Below, in pieces: positions 45,484-57,105 of a stretch of DNA of 64,000 nucleotides. The stretch lies in NCBI GenBank assembly GCA_963817885.1, contig CAWFQE010000002.1:1426001-1490000 (forward strand). Direction: 5' to 3'. Origin of the DNA: CAVOHU01 sp963817885 (GTDB taxonomy: Bacteria; Acidobacteriota; Vicinamibacteria; Vicinamibacterales; JAKQTR01). The translations under genes and the position numbers were made by a program. How positions within the stretch are numbered: the first letter of the stretch is position 1; every line of letters begins with the position of its first letter. The notes beneath the pieces were generated by a model. The model had not been told where the DNA came from and made no database searches. It was given only the letters and a program-made list of their open reading frames with translations.

Positions 45484-46659
45484 ATGCTCGTGAACAGAAC
45501 TCGTATCGTGTTCGCCGTCGCTGCTCTCATCGTCTGGGCCGATTTGATCGGCGTCGCGCAGGCGCCGCCAGCCACGCAGCAGCCGCCGGCCGGCCAGGCG
45601 CAGGCCGCGCGTCCGCCGCGCCCGCCGAATCCGCGGCTGCAGGTGCCGATGGATCCGGCACGGGCCCGGGAGTTGTACGTTTCGAAGGACCCGAAGGACC
45701 AGTCGCTCGGCACCAACTACGCCCGGCAGGAGGAGGCACGCAAGGCTGACGAAGCCCGCTATCCCGAGCTGTGCAAGGGCATCATCGACTATCAGAAGGT
45801 TTCATACCGCAGCAGCGTCGGCGACATGGACATCCCCGCCTACCTGTTCCAGCCCATCCAGAAACGTGGCGCCCTGGGCCACGCCGCGATGGTCTGGGTG
45901 CACGGCGGCGTCCACGGGAACTGGGGCATCACCATGTTCCCGTTCGTCAAGGAAGCGGTCGCGCGGGGTTACGTGGTCATCGCGCCCGACTACCGAGGCA
46001 GCACGGGCTACGGCGAGGCCTACCACCAGGCGATCGACTACGGCGGCTACGAAGTCGACGATGCGGTGTCGGCGGTGGAGTACCTGAAGACGCTGCCGTA
46101 TGTCGATCCGGCGCGGCTGGGCATCATGGGCTGGAGCCACGGCGGCTACATCACGCTGTTCTCGGTCTTCCGCGACAAGACGCCGTTTGCCGCGGCCGCA
46201 GCGATCGTGCCGGTGACCAACCTGGTGTTCCGGTTGAGCTACAAGGGACCGGGCTACCAGTGGGACTTCGCCACGCAGAAGCGGATCGGCGGGCTGCCCT
46301 ACGAGAAGCCCGAGATCTACATCGAGCGCTCACCGCTGTATCACGTCGACAAGCTGAGGGTGCCGCTGCTGGTGCACGTGGCCACCAACGACACCGACGT
46401 GAACTTCGTCGAGGACCAGCAGATGGTGGACGCGCTGCGATCACGGAAGGCCGACCTGACCGAGACGAAGATCTACGTCGATCCGCCTCCGGGATCGGCC
46501 GGCGGCGGGCACACGTTCAGCCGTCGCGTCGATCCGAAGACACTGGAGCGGATGGACACGCCGGAGCAGATCGACTCGTGGAACCGGACGTGGACGTTCT
46601 TCGAGTGGAACCTGCGGCCGTACGAGGATCGGTCGAAACCGCCCGCGCCGAAGAAGTAG
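45484..46659 (+). CDS. Secreted S9-type prolyl oligopeptidase / alpha-beta hydrolase
   Basis: A 391-residue protein with a signal peptide (residues 1-27) and an alpha/beta hydrolase core. The nucleophile elbow is GWSHGGY (GxSxGG), with VIAPDYRGSTGYGEAYH earlier and PLLVHVATNDTDVNFVEDQQM, which holds the acidic residue. HTFSRR near the end may supply the histidine. It probably cleaves short peptides or esters outside the cytoplasm. Confidence 0.8.
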   Translation: MLVNRTRIVFAVAALIVWADLIGVAQAPPATQQPPAGQAQAARPPRPPNPRLQVPMDPARARELYVSKDPKDQSLGTNYARQEEARKADEARYPELCKGIIDYQKVSYRSSVGDMDIPAYLFQPIQKRGALGHAAMVWVHGGVHGNWGITMFPFVKEAVARGYVVIAPDYRGSTGYGEAYHQAIDYGGYEVDDAVSAVEYLKTLPYVDPARLGIMGWSHGGYITLFSVFRDKTPFAAAAAIVPVTNLVFRLSYKGPGYQWDFATQKRIGGLPYEKPEIYIERSPLYHVDKLRVPLLVHVATNDTDVNFVEDQQMVDALRSRKADLTETKIYVDPPPGSAGGGHTFSRRVDPKTLERMDTPEQIDSWNRTWTFFEWNLRPYEDRSKPPAPKK

Positions 46660-46686
46660 CGCCGGCGCCGGCATCACGTCCGGCGG

Positions 46687-48475
46687 CTACTTCAGCACTT
46701 TCCTCAACGTCCTGGCCGCCCGGCCCACCGGGCGGCCATCGATGTTGATGCTCACGCGCAGTTCGAAGTTGCCCGGGCTGATGGATCCGATCGGGATCTC
46801 GGCCATGACCATCCGGACATCCTCGATCCGCTGCGGCGCAACACTGGCGGGCACGGAAATGACCGCCCGCCCGTTCGGGGCCGTTGCCAACTCGAAGGTC
46901 GCCGTCACCGCCGCCCCCTTCGCCACGCCGTACACCTCGATGTAGCCGATGGCCGACGGGTCGGTTCCGAACTGCAGCGTCGGCGACATCCCCTCCGGGC
47001 CTGATTTCCCGAGCACCAGCGTGCTGAGCTTGACCGGGTCGGCCGGATCGAGGTCCACGCGCAGCGACTGGTCGACCGCACCGCGCCTGCCTGCGGTGTC
47101 CATGGCCGCGATCCGAAGCCGATAGGTTCCGGGTTTTGCCGTCACCGCCGACACCACCGTTCCGGCGGCGAGTTCACTCGACTGCGGCGTGGTCTGTGCG
47201 AGGAGCTTGCCCTTCTCGTCGAACAGACCGATGGTGGCGGAGGAGAACGTGACGCCGGCCTCGCTTGCCTCGAACACGGTGAGCAGCTTCAGCTTGTCGC
47301 CGGCATCGCGCGCGAAGTAGGTCGCAGCCCGCAGCGGCAACTCGCGAAACGAAGTCCCCACGCGCAGCATTTCCTTCGTTGTCGGGCCCTTGGGTCCGCT
47401 CGTTCTGGCCCCGCCCTTGCCAATGGTCACTTCGGGCTTCGCACGAATCTCGGTCTTCTCCCGCGATGTCCGCAGCTCCACGCGGTAGGCCCGGTTGTTC
47501 CGCTCCGATGGCTCGGAGTCGAAGGTGAGCAGATAGTAGGCGGACGTTTCCCGGACCAGGCGTTCCATGATGGACTTGCTGGTCCCGCCCAGGCGGATGA
47601 GCTGGTTGCCGGTCAGCGCCGAGAGGTGCTCGAGGCCCGAAAGCTGGTCGCTGCTCGCCGCAGCCGAGGTCATGCCGTCGTCCGGAGCGAACGCCACATA
47701 GAGGTCGATCGGAGCCTCGAGCGCGGCGGAGGCCGTTTCCTGGTAGTTCTCCCGCTGAAGCTCGCACACCCCTGACGACCGGCCCATCTGAGCGGCAGCC
47801 GTCATGACCGGCGACAGGCCGCCCGAGACATAGACCATCGTCGTCAGGGACTCCCAGTAGTAACTCTGGAACAGGGCCTTCGAGGGCTTCGAGCGTCACT
47901 GCGGTCCGGCAGACGGCGTCGGCAGCGGTTTCGTTGCGCGGGCCGCGGCCGCTCAGGGTCTCGATCGCCGCCTGGATGCTGGCCCGATCCGTCGTCGGCT
48001 TCACGGTGACACCGCCCCGCGGAACCGTGACGAACCCGATGCGATCGTGGGCGGGCGCGCTGGCGAGCATCGACATCAAGGCGTCCCGCACCGGCCTCTC
48101 CCGGCCTGCGGCCATCGATTCGTCGTCCACGACGAACAGGATGGAGCGCGCAAGGTCCGACGCTTCATTTGTCGCGAAGGGCGGAGGGAGCGCGACCGCA
48201 TTCCCGGCTTCCGATCCGGCCGCCCCGAACTGGACGAGCTTGAGCGAGCGAATCGTCCGCGCGCGCCCCTGGACCTTCAGCGTCAGGTCCTCGGGCTTGA
48301 TGTCGGTCTGCGGCAGGCCGTCGGAGGTCAGCGCGCGAAACAGGATCGTGACCGGCGCGGCGTCCTTTTCGGACTGCAACTCCGATGGACGGCCCGCGGC
48401 GCCGGCGAATGCCAACGCACAGGTCACCGACGCCACTGTCACGGCCGAAGTACGAAGGAAAGATGAAAATGCCAT
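46687..48475 (-). CDS. Secreted VWA-related domain protein, one-base frameshift
   Basis: About 595 residues after repair. It has a signal peptide (residues 1-27). A VWA-like beta-alpha domain with VTILFRALTSDGLPQTDIKPEDL and SILFVVDDESMAAGRE appears in one frame up to TLEALE. It continues after about 47878 as ALFQSYYWESLTTMVYVSGGLSP. A C-terminal beta domain follows. Such 'VWFA-related' proteins are frequent in Acidobacteriota. One extra base at about 47878 accounts for the break. ATG 48475. Confidence 0.85.
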
Positions 48476-48558
48476 GGCGAGAGGATACCGCGGAACTGGC
48501 GAATGGCGGAGGAACGGGTTATAGGCTTAGGATCACGCACACGGAGGCCGGGTCGCCT

Positions 48559-48701
48559 GATGTAGGGCCGGGGCTTCAGACCCGGCGGGTCCGGCGGCTC
48601 TAAAGAGCCGCCCTACATCCATCGGACGCGAACCCGCAGTAGGTCGGGTCGCCTGATGTAGGGCCGGGGCTTCAGATGTAGGCCGGGGCTTCAGACCCGG
48701 C
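48559..48701. repeat. Repeated GATGTAGGGCCGGGGCTTCAG units with internal hairpin
   Basis: Copies start at 48559, 48655 (truncated) and 48676. A 9-base hairpin (GGCGGCTCT at 48593-48601 with AGAGCCGCC at 48604-48612) sits between the first two. The gap between the VWA and GH31 genes holds no other feature. Confidence 0.65.
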
Positions 48702-48734
48702 GATCAACGCAGAATCAAGGAGCCGACTGAAGCC

Positions 48735-51114
48735 ATGTCACGCCGTACGGTCATCGCGTTGAGTGCCGCACTTGTTGCCCAGCCGTTCCTCAGCATGCAG
48801 GCGGTCGACCGGGAGGTTCGCGCCGGCGCGGCAGTCGCCGAGTTGGGCCGGCAGGCCGCAACCGCGGCTGGCCGGCAGGCCGCGACCGCGAAGCCGGCGC
48901 CGCCACGCGGCAGGACCATCACGCTCGGGCGACGTGACGGCGTTCGACGCGAAGGACGGGACCTTCTTCATCAGCGCGGGGCCGGATCAGGTCCGGGTGA
49001 CGTTTTTCCGGGATGACATCTTCCGGGTCCAGCTCGGGCCCGACGGCATCTTCACCGCCGCGCAGCCGGAGCCCGGCGATGCGCAGATGGTCGTCTACAG
49101 CGGGCCGCCGGTTGGCGCCTCGTCGCGTGACGCCGGCGACTACTATCGGATCGACACCAGGGAGTGCGTGCTGCGCGTCTACAAGAAGCCGCTGCGCCTC
49201 TCGCTGTTCGACAGGGACAACGCGGTGATGGTGTGGCAGGAGACGCGGCCGCTGAGCTACGGGCCGTCGACCACGCAGACCCTGCGCCGCGGCGAGGCGG
49301 AGTACTTCTACGGCGGCGGCATGCAGAACGGGTACTTCTCGCACCGCGACAGCTCGGTCAACATTCGCCTCAACACGAGAGGCTGGGGGGACGGCACCTC
49401 GCCGAACCCTGCGCCCTTCTACATGAGCACAGCCGGGTACGGCGCGTTCCGGAACACGATGGCTCCCGGCCGGTACGACTTCTTCTCGCCGCTCAGCCTG
49501 TCGCACGACGAATCCCGTTTCGACTGCTACTACTTCTATGGACCATCGCTGAAGAAGATTCTCGACGGATACACGCTCGTCACCGGCAGGCCCTTCTTCC
49601 CGCCACGCTGGGGCCTCGAGTTCGGCGATGCCGACTGCTACAACAAGACGGGCAGGACGCCGGACGTCATCAGCAAGGTCGCCGACGTCTACCGTGCGAA
49701 CGACATGCCGGGCGGCTGGATCCTGCCGAACGACGGGTACGGATGCGGCTACCAGGAGCTCGAGACGACGATCCAGGAGCTTCACAAGCGCGGGTTCTAT
49801 ACCGGCCTCTGGACGGAGAAGGGACTCGACCGGATTGCCAACGAGGTCGGCGTCCTCGGTTCGCGCGTGATGAAGCTGGACGTCGCCTGGGTCGGCCGGG
49901 GCTACCAGTTCGCCTTCAACGGCATGCGGGACGCGTACGAGGGCATCGAGAAGAACAGCAACTCGCGCGGATTCGTGTGGACGACCTGCGCGTGGGCGGG
50001 AGGGCAGCGCTATTCCACGATCTGGTCGGGCGACCAGGCCGGCAACTGGGAGTACATCCGGTTCCACATCCCGACCGTCATCGGCGCGGGCCTTTCGGGG
50101 TTCAACGCCGCGACGGGCGATGTGGACGGCATCTTCGGAGGCAGCGCGCAAACCTACGTTCGCGACCTGCAGTGGAAGGCCTTCACGCCGGCCTGGATGA
50201 TCATCAGCGGATGGTCGAAGCAGACCAATCTCATGAAGCAGCCGTGGATCTTCGGCGAACCCTACACGGGGTACAACCGGCGTTACATGAAGTTGAAGAT
50301 GCGGCTGACGCCTTACCTGTACACGTACTCGCGGCAAGCCTACGACACCGGCGTGCCGACGGTGCGAGCGATGGTGCTCGAGTTCCCCGACGATCCGGTG
50401 ACGTGGTCGAAGCGGACGCAGTACCAGTTCATGAGCGGCGAGTGGTTCCTCGTTGCGCCGGTCTACGAAGACTCGCCCATCCGCAACGACATCTACCTGC
50501 CGGCCGGCAAGTGGATCGACTACTGGGATGGCACCGAGCAGTTCGGGCCCCTTGTCCTGAACGCCTACCCTGCGCCGCTCGACAAGCTCCCGCTCTTCGT
50601 CAAGGCCGGCGCCATCATCCCGATGTACCCCGAGATGCTCTACGACGGCGAGAAGCCGAAGGACCCGGTCACGCTGGACGTGTACCCGTTCGGCAAGTCG
50701 AGCTTCACCCTCTACGAAGATGACGGGCAGACGCAGGAGTATCGGGCGGGAGCGTTCGCGCGAACGACGATCGAAGTCGAGGCGCCGACATCGCTCGACA
50801 TTCCGGGCGCGCAGATCGCCGTCGAGGTCGGCGCGGCCAAGGGCAGCTACAAAGGCATGCCCTCGAGCCGTTCGTATGTCGTGGACGTGCACGTGCCGGC
50901 AAAGCCCGCGACAGTGAAACTCGGAGACAAGACCGTTCAGGGATTCGAGGTGTCGGCCGCCATGGATCGGGCGACGCGCGACAAGGTTCGCGCCTCGTTC
51001 GCCGCGGTCACCGAAGGCTGGCTGTTCGACGCCACGGAACGACGCGGCGTGCTGCACGTGAAGACGAAGGCCCAGGCGCTGTCGTCGGGCTTCACGCTTC
51101 GCGTCGGCATGTAA
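48735..51114 (+). CDS. Secreted GH31-type alpha-glycosidase, one-base frameshift
   Basis: About 792 residues after repair. It has a signal peptide (residues 1-25). After RTITLG the frame moves; an extra G in GGG near 48928 explains it, giving TLGDVTAFDAKDG. Key motifs: VMKLDVAWVGRG (KxDxxW, nucleophile Asp), GLSGFNAATGDVDGIFGG (acid/base Asp region), and IIPMYPEMLYDG near the end. The subgroup is close to alpha-galactosidase/alpha-xylosidase types of GH31. The start at 48735 follows GGAGCC. Confidence 0.88.
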
Positions 51115-51236
51115 GCGCTGAAGGTCGCTTCGATGGGACTCTCTGGCTGGCGGCTGGTGGCTGGCGGCCTTCGCACCTTCAGTGCTTCGGCGCCCAAGGG
51201 CTGGCGGCGGAAGGCGTGGCGGATGGGGGTCGGGTG

Positions 51237-52406
51237 CTACATCCGCGCGCTGTTGAGACAGGCCTCGAGGAGCGCCTTCCTGGCGCGGTTCGGGTTGTTG
51301 ATCATCGAGTAGAACTCGTCCATGTAGGAGCGGGTGGCTCTGCGGCTGGCGTCGGTGAGGCCCGGCAGGCCATCGATGAGCGCGAACACGTCCTGCTGCT
51401 TTTCTCTGAACTTCGCCAGGAACGCTTCGTACCGTTCCATCGGCCGGCAGGGGCCGCGAAACAGGCGGTCACGGACCGAGACGATCCCGAGACGCCGGTC
51501 GGGCGCGGCGTATGGCGGGCCCACCAGCCCCGAACTGTCGAAATCGTATGCGATGGGGTACCGCTTGCTGTCCTGGCGCTGAACGAGCCGGATGTTGTGC
51601 AGGACGGAGATCGAGTAGTCCGTATTTCCAATCATCCACTGCAGCAATGTCATCAGCACCAGCGTGTCGTCATCCTGGACAGAAAAGAACTGACCCGTGA
51701 TGTCCGCCACCCGGCCTTCCATCCGTCGCGCCACATCCTCGTCGTTCTCGACGAAGAACGCGTAGCGGTTCGCGACGAGCCGGCCCGACGCGGCGTCGAC
51801 ATAGGAGCCTTTTCCCTGGCGCACGCGGAACGAGTGCCCGGTGAAGAGATTGAAGATCCTGTAGGCGAGCAGTTCGCGAAGGATGTATTGCTCGTATGGC
51901 GCGCTGTTGACGCAGTGCGGCACCAGTTTCAGCGACTCCTGCCCGGCGAAGACGGTTCCCTTCAAGCCGCTCTTCGGGAAATCAACGCGGATGGGCGGGA
52001 AACTGCAGACTCTCAGGTTGAGCCGGACGCTGCCCCTGGTGCGCAGCCGGACGGGAATCGACTGCTCGCGCCCCGACTGGTCGGTCACGATGAGCGTGGC
52101 GGGATACGCGGCGGTGCTGTTCGGGTTGCGATCGCGGGTGACGGCGTTGAAGTCGGCTCGAAGGGTGAACGTCACCGGATCGGCCGACTGAAAGAGCGGA
52201 CGCGACTCGGCATCCGTTCGGCGTTTCCGCAGCGTGTCGGCGTCGGGCCACGGTGCGCTCATGGCCGCGATGGCCTTCTGCTGCTTCTGCGCCTCCGTCT
52301 TCTTGGGCTTGGCCTTCGATGGCTGTTGCGCGAAGGTGAAGCACGTGGCCAGCGCGATCGCCGCGACGACGGCCAGCGCAAATCGGGCCACGGCGTTTCG
52401 CTTCAT
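51237..52406 (-). CDS. Secreted CotH-like kinase-fold protein (tentative)
   Basis: A 389-residue protein with a signal peptide (residues 1-26). The segments IPVRLRTRGSVR, RVDFPKSGLKGTVFAGQESLKLVPHCVNSAPYEQYILRELLAYRIFN, and MIGNTDYSISVLHNIRLVQ..KRYPIAYDFDSSGLV resemble CotH-type atypical kinases, in which N/D residues bind metal-ATP. The match is by pattern only and could be another family. Strong AGGAGG precedes ATG 52406. Confidence 0.6.
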   Translation of the reverse strand: MKRNAVARFALAVVAAIALATCFTFAQQPSKAKPKKTEAQKQQKAIAAMSAPWPDADTLRKRRTDAESRPLFQSADPVTFTLRADFNAVTRDRNPNSTAAYPATLIVTDQSGREQSIPVRLRTRGSVRLNLRVCSFPPIRVDFPKSGLKGTVFAGQESLKLVPHCVNSAPYEQYILRELLAYRIFNLFTGHSFRVRQGKGSYVDAASGRLVANRYAFFVENDEDVARRMEGRVADITGQFFSVQDDDTLVLMTLLQWMIGNTDYSISVLHNIRLVQRQDSKRYPIAYDFDSSGLVGPPYAAPDRRLGIVSVRDRLFRGPCRPMERYEAFLAKFREKQQDVFALIDGLPGLTDASRRATRSYMDEFYSMINNPNRARKALLEACLNSARM

Positions 52407-52423
52407 CGTAGGCCTCCTCAGTG

Positions 52424-52663
52424 CCTGGATGCCCGGGCAGGACCCGCCAGGCGAGATCCGCCTGGCGGGTGACCGGGCGTCCAATCACCTGGACGGCCCG
52501 CGGTCACGCGGAGCAAGCGGGAGTCTCCGGCGAGGCCAGCCATACGTGCGCGCGAGCCTTACCCGCGCGTCGACGCGCCAGACCAGGATCGGGTGACACG
52601 CCCGCGGCGCCGGCCACGGTGGTTGGATGCCCGGGCAGGACCCGCCAGGCGGAATCCGCCTGA
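52424..52663. repeat. Family 2 repeat, copy D, plus adjacent half-copy
   Basis: GATGCCCGGGCAGGACCCGCC near 52426 and again near 52624 (inverted ends), with GGCGGGTGACCGGGCGTCCA (52461) and the block GCGGGAGTCTCCGGCGAGGC (about 52517), the reverse complement of the 21877 block. The first copy forms a hairpin with GGCGGGTGACCGGGCG. This fills the gap upstream of the CotH-like gene. Confidence 0.7.
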
Positions 52664-52679
52664 GGATCGATCCTGGTGC

Positions 52680-54404
<1,725 letters not shown>

Positions 54405-54614
54405 GTGGACTCCGGCTCTCTCTCAGGTAAACCCACCAGGCCAGTCCTGATGTGTCGATGCTCGGGGTGACGTGTCGCCTATCTTACAGCCAAGGACGGG
54501 GGTGGAGGCGGTCGGTTAACAGTTGGCCGGCGGTTCGCGTCATTGATCACGAGCACCACAGTTCTCCGTTTCCGCAGCGCCCGGCACAACAACGTGGCGC
54601 ATCAAGGAGCCCCC

Positions 54615-55304
54615 ATGTTCACACGCAACGCCAGAGCCTCGGTCAGCGCGTCCGTCCTGCTCGGTGTGATCGCCATAGCCTCGCCGGCGATTGCCGGCCC
54701 GCCGCTCCTCTGCCACCCCTTCAACATCGGAACCTCGCCATCCCTGCCCTGGAGCGAATCGAGCGGCTGGCGCGACGGCCGCGCCGACTACAACGTCACG
54801 AACCTCCCCGCAGACACCGTGGCGCTTCTTGGTCCGTCGGTTCCGGTCGTCGTGCGGATGGAGACACTTCGCCGCGCCGCCATCTACGCGAGCCGGGACA
54901 GCGAGATTGCGACGCAGCTGCTCGTCAGGCTGACGGATCGCATCCGCAGCCAGACCAGGCAGGCCGGCCGGCCCGATCCGATCGCCCTGCTCGACGCCGC
55001 ATATTTCGCCGAGGCGCTCAAGCAGATCGGCGATCTCGGCAGCGTGCCGGAGTTCAAGGGCCGGGCGGGAGCAATCCGCGCCGTCGCGGCAGACGTGGAC
55101 GGCTATGGGATGGTCCAGAAAAGCCTGATTCTCCGCCCTGGCGATGCCGGGCTGGAGTTCGCCGCCGCGCTGATTGCCGCCGGTAAGGATCGCGCCGCGT
55201 ATGAAGAGCACGCCCGGAATGCGCGGGCGGGCGCGAAGGAAGATATCCTGCTGACGCTGAACCTCGACCACGTGCCGGAGGGCCGCGCTGGGCAGCGTCA
55301 TTGA
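54615..55304 (+). CDS. Secreted hypothetical protein
   Basis: A 229-residue protein with a signal peptide (SVSASVLLGVIAIASPAIAG) and a mature N-terminus PPLLCHPFNIGTSPSLPW, then mostly alpha-helix (LTDRIRSQTRQ, IALLDAAYFAEALKQIG). It looks like a secreted helical scaffold. AAGGAG precedes ATG 54615. It overlaps the FecR gene by seven bases at its end, convergent. Confidence 0.65.
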   Translation: MFTRNARASVSASVLLGVIAIASPAIAGPPLLCHPFNIGTSPSLPWSESSGWRDGRADYNVTNLPADTVALLGPSVPVVVRMETLRRAAIYASRDSEIATQLLVRLTDRIRSQTRQAGRPDPIALLDAAYFAEALKQIGDLGSVPEFKGRAGAIRAVAADVDGYGMVQKSLILRPGDAGLEFAAALIAAGKDRAAYEEHARNARAGAKEDILLTLNLDHVPEGRAGQRH

Positions 55305-56314
55305 GGCGGGGTCTGCAATCTATATGTCCGGAACCGAGCTGACTCTCCGAGGCCGAGTGCGTCCCACCAGGCATCGAGCGCGGCGCGGTTTCCGGACAGC
55401 ACGTCCTCCCGCCTGACGTGCTCCGGAGGCGGTGCCAGCGCCGCGAGGCGGTCGTAGACACGGCCCGCAAGCGAACGATCGACGCGCGAGAGCAGGTGCC
55501 ACAGGGTGAATGCGTCGCGAGGCCTCGCGGCCGCCAGCGCCTCGTCCAGGGCATCGGCCGGCGCGCCCGAGGCCTCGTCCAGCAGCGTGAGCGCGTCGCC
55601 GAGATCCGGGCTTGCGTCTTCGAAGTACGGCGTCCCGGGCCCGAGGCCAGGCCGGGTCGCACAGATCGCGCCGGCCGGCACGCGCGACTCGCGTCCCCGA
55701 AGCTCGAACCCGACCCACCCGGCCGTCACCCGCAGCACCCCATCGCCGCGCGCGTCCACCTCGAGCGTATACGCACACCCAAGATCGACCGCCGTCGCCG
55801 ACGGCGTGTTGACGTGGAACTGTCCCGGGCTCGCCCAGATGTAAGCGCGCAGGGTTCCCTGCGCCATGTCGATGCGATGTTCGCCGCGGCGCGTCGTGAC
55901 GATTCGGATTCGCGAGCTCGGCCCAATCTCCACCTCGCCCACCTCGTCGGCGAATAGCCTGGCGCTCGACGCCGCGTCGGTGACGAGCCACTCCTCCGCG
56001 CGAAGCCCGCGCCAGTCGTGAATCGGAGTGGCTTTGACAGTCGGGGTACCGTCCAGCGGTTCGACCTTCCATGTGTCGGGCGCGCGGCGGAGGCTCATCC
56101 ACTCGCCGCCAACCAGGAGCAGGATTGTCGCCGCGAGCGCCATGGTCGGCACGATGCGGCGCCAGCTGGCCAGAGGCACGACCGTTCGGGTGTCAATCGA
56201 GGGAGGCAGCTCGAGCGGACGCTGACGGTGGCGCGCCTCGGCGAGGAGGTTCTCGAGCCGCTTGACCTCCGGGTCGGGCGTTCCCGTTCGGTCCCAGAGA
56301 TAGTCGTCACTCAT
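55298..56314 (-). CDS. FecR-type membrane regulator
   Basis: A 338-residue protein. A cytoplasmic N-terminus (about 1-55) is followed by one membrane helix (about 56-72, VPTMALAATILLLVGGEW) and a periplasmic FecR beta-domain (VGEVEIGPSSRIRIVTT, INTPSATAVDLGCAYTLEVD). A helical tail from about 240 follows. Its ATG overlaps the sigma gene's TGA (ATGA), so they form a sigma/FecR pair. There is no adjacent TonB receptor. Confidence 0.82.
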   Translation of the reverse strand: MSDDYLWDRTGTPDPEVKRLENLLAEARHRQRPLELPPSIDTRTVVPLASWRRIVPTMALAATILLLVGGEWMSLRRAPDTWKVEPLDGTPTVKATPIHDWRGLRAEEWLVTDAASSARLFADEVGEVEIGPSSRIRIVTTRRGEHRIDMAQGTLRAYIWASPGQFHVNTPSATAVDLGCAYTLEVDARGDGVLRVTAGWVGFELRGRESRVPAGAICATRPGLGPGTPYFEDASPDLGDALTLLDEASGAPADALDEALAAARPRDAFTLWHLLSRVDRSLAGRVYDRLAALAPPPEHVRREDVLSGNRAALDAWWDALGLGESARFRTYRLQTPPQ

Positions 56315-56883
56315 ACCGTGTCTCCGTCCAGCCCGAGACGCGCCCGGAGCAGCTTCATGCCCCGATGAAGATTGACGCGCACCGAGGCCGGTGTCAGCCC
56401 CGTTCGATCGGCGATCTCCGGTCCGGTCATGCCCTCGACCAGGCGCAAGGTCAGCGTTTCCCGGTAGGCCTCTGGCAGATTCCGGATGATCGCCAGCACC
56501 TCGAGCGCTTCGGTTCGCGGACCGTCGCTTCTGACGGGCGCCTCGGCCGAGGTTGCTGGCGCCGGCGGGCGCCGGTGATAGTCGACCGCGCAATTCCTGG
56601 CGATGGCTGCCAGCCAGCCCGGGAAGGCGGCAGGATTGCGCAGCGTCGCGAGCTTCTCCATCGCGGCCAGGAACACGTCCTGAAGGAGGTCGTCGACCTC
56701 GTCGTACGGAACCCGCGCGAGGAGGACGCCGTGGACCATGGATCCGTAGCGCTCGTAGAGCATGCCGAACGCTGCACGGTTTCCAGCCCGCGCGGCTTCA
56801 ACCAGGGCCGGATCGTGCCCGGACAGGTCGGACGGCACGTGGTCCACAATACGAGACTGCTCGATCGACAGGCTGGTGGCCAC
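56311..56883 (-). CDS. ECF RNA polymerase sigma factor
   Basis: A 190-residue sigma factor with region 2 (FGMLYERYGSMVHGVLLARVPYDEVDDLLQDVFLAAMEKLATLR) and region 4 (PEAYRETLTLRLVEGMTGPEIADRTGLTPASVRVNLHRGMKLLRARLG). Translationally coupled to the FecR-type gene. Target genes are not visible. Confidence 0.92.
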   Translation of the reverse strand: MATSLSIEQSRIVDHVPSDLSGHDPALVEAARAGNRAAFGMLYERYGSMVHGVLLARVPYDEVDDLLQDVFLAAMEKLATLRNPAAFPGWLAAIARNCAVDYHRRPPAPATSAEAPVRSDGPRTEALEVLAIIRNLPEAYRETLTLRLVEGMTGPEIADRTGLTPASVRVNLHRGMKLLRARLGLDGDTV

Positions 56884-56995
56884 TGGAGGTTCACTACTAA
56901 GACGCCAGCACGGCCGGAAGCGTTAACAGGCGGTCTGGATGGGGGCCAGGCGCGAGGGGCTGGGCGCTGGTCGGTCACGGGCAGGGCCAAGGGGC

Positions 56996-57023
56996 TGCCG
57001 GCGAGCGCGAGCGGGACTCGCGG
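56996..57023 (-). repeat. Truncated family 1 fragment
   Basis: The reverse complement carries the invariant CCGCTCGCGCTCGCCGGC of family 1 but no matching arms. It marks a fourth, decayed occurrence, 3' of the M28 gene. Confidence 0.6.
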
Positions 57024-57055
57024 AGCGATCACTGGCAGCCGGCGGCAGGAAAGGC

Positions 57056-57083
57056 GGCGGGCCCCGGATGAGAGGGGCCCGCC
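57056..57083 (-). terminator. Terminator-like hairpin after the M28 gene
   Basis: A perfect 10-base stem (57056-57065 with 57074-57083) with an 8-base loop, 23 bases beyond the M28 stop. Only a short T run follows on the minus strand, so it is a likely but not certain intrinsic terminator. Confidence 0.5.
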
Positions 57084-57105
57084 GGCCGGCAGTGCGAGAG
57101 CGCGC

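Noticed and set aside
48919..51057. 712-codon antisense ORF over GH31
   Set aside because: Low-complexity, no motifs; opposite frame of a well-supported glycosidase.
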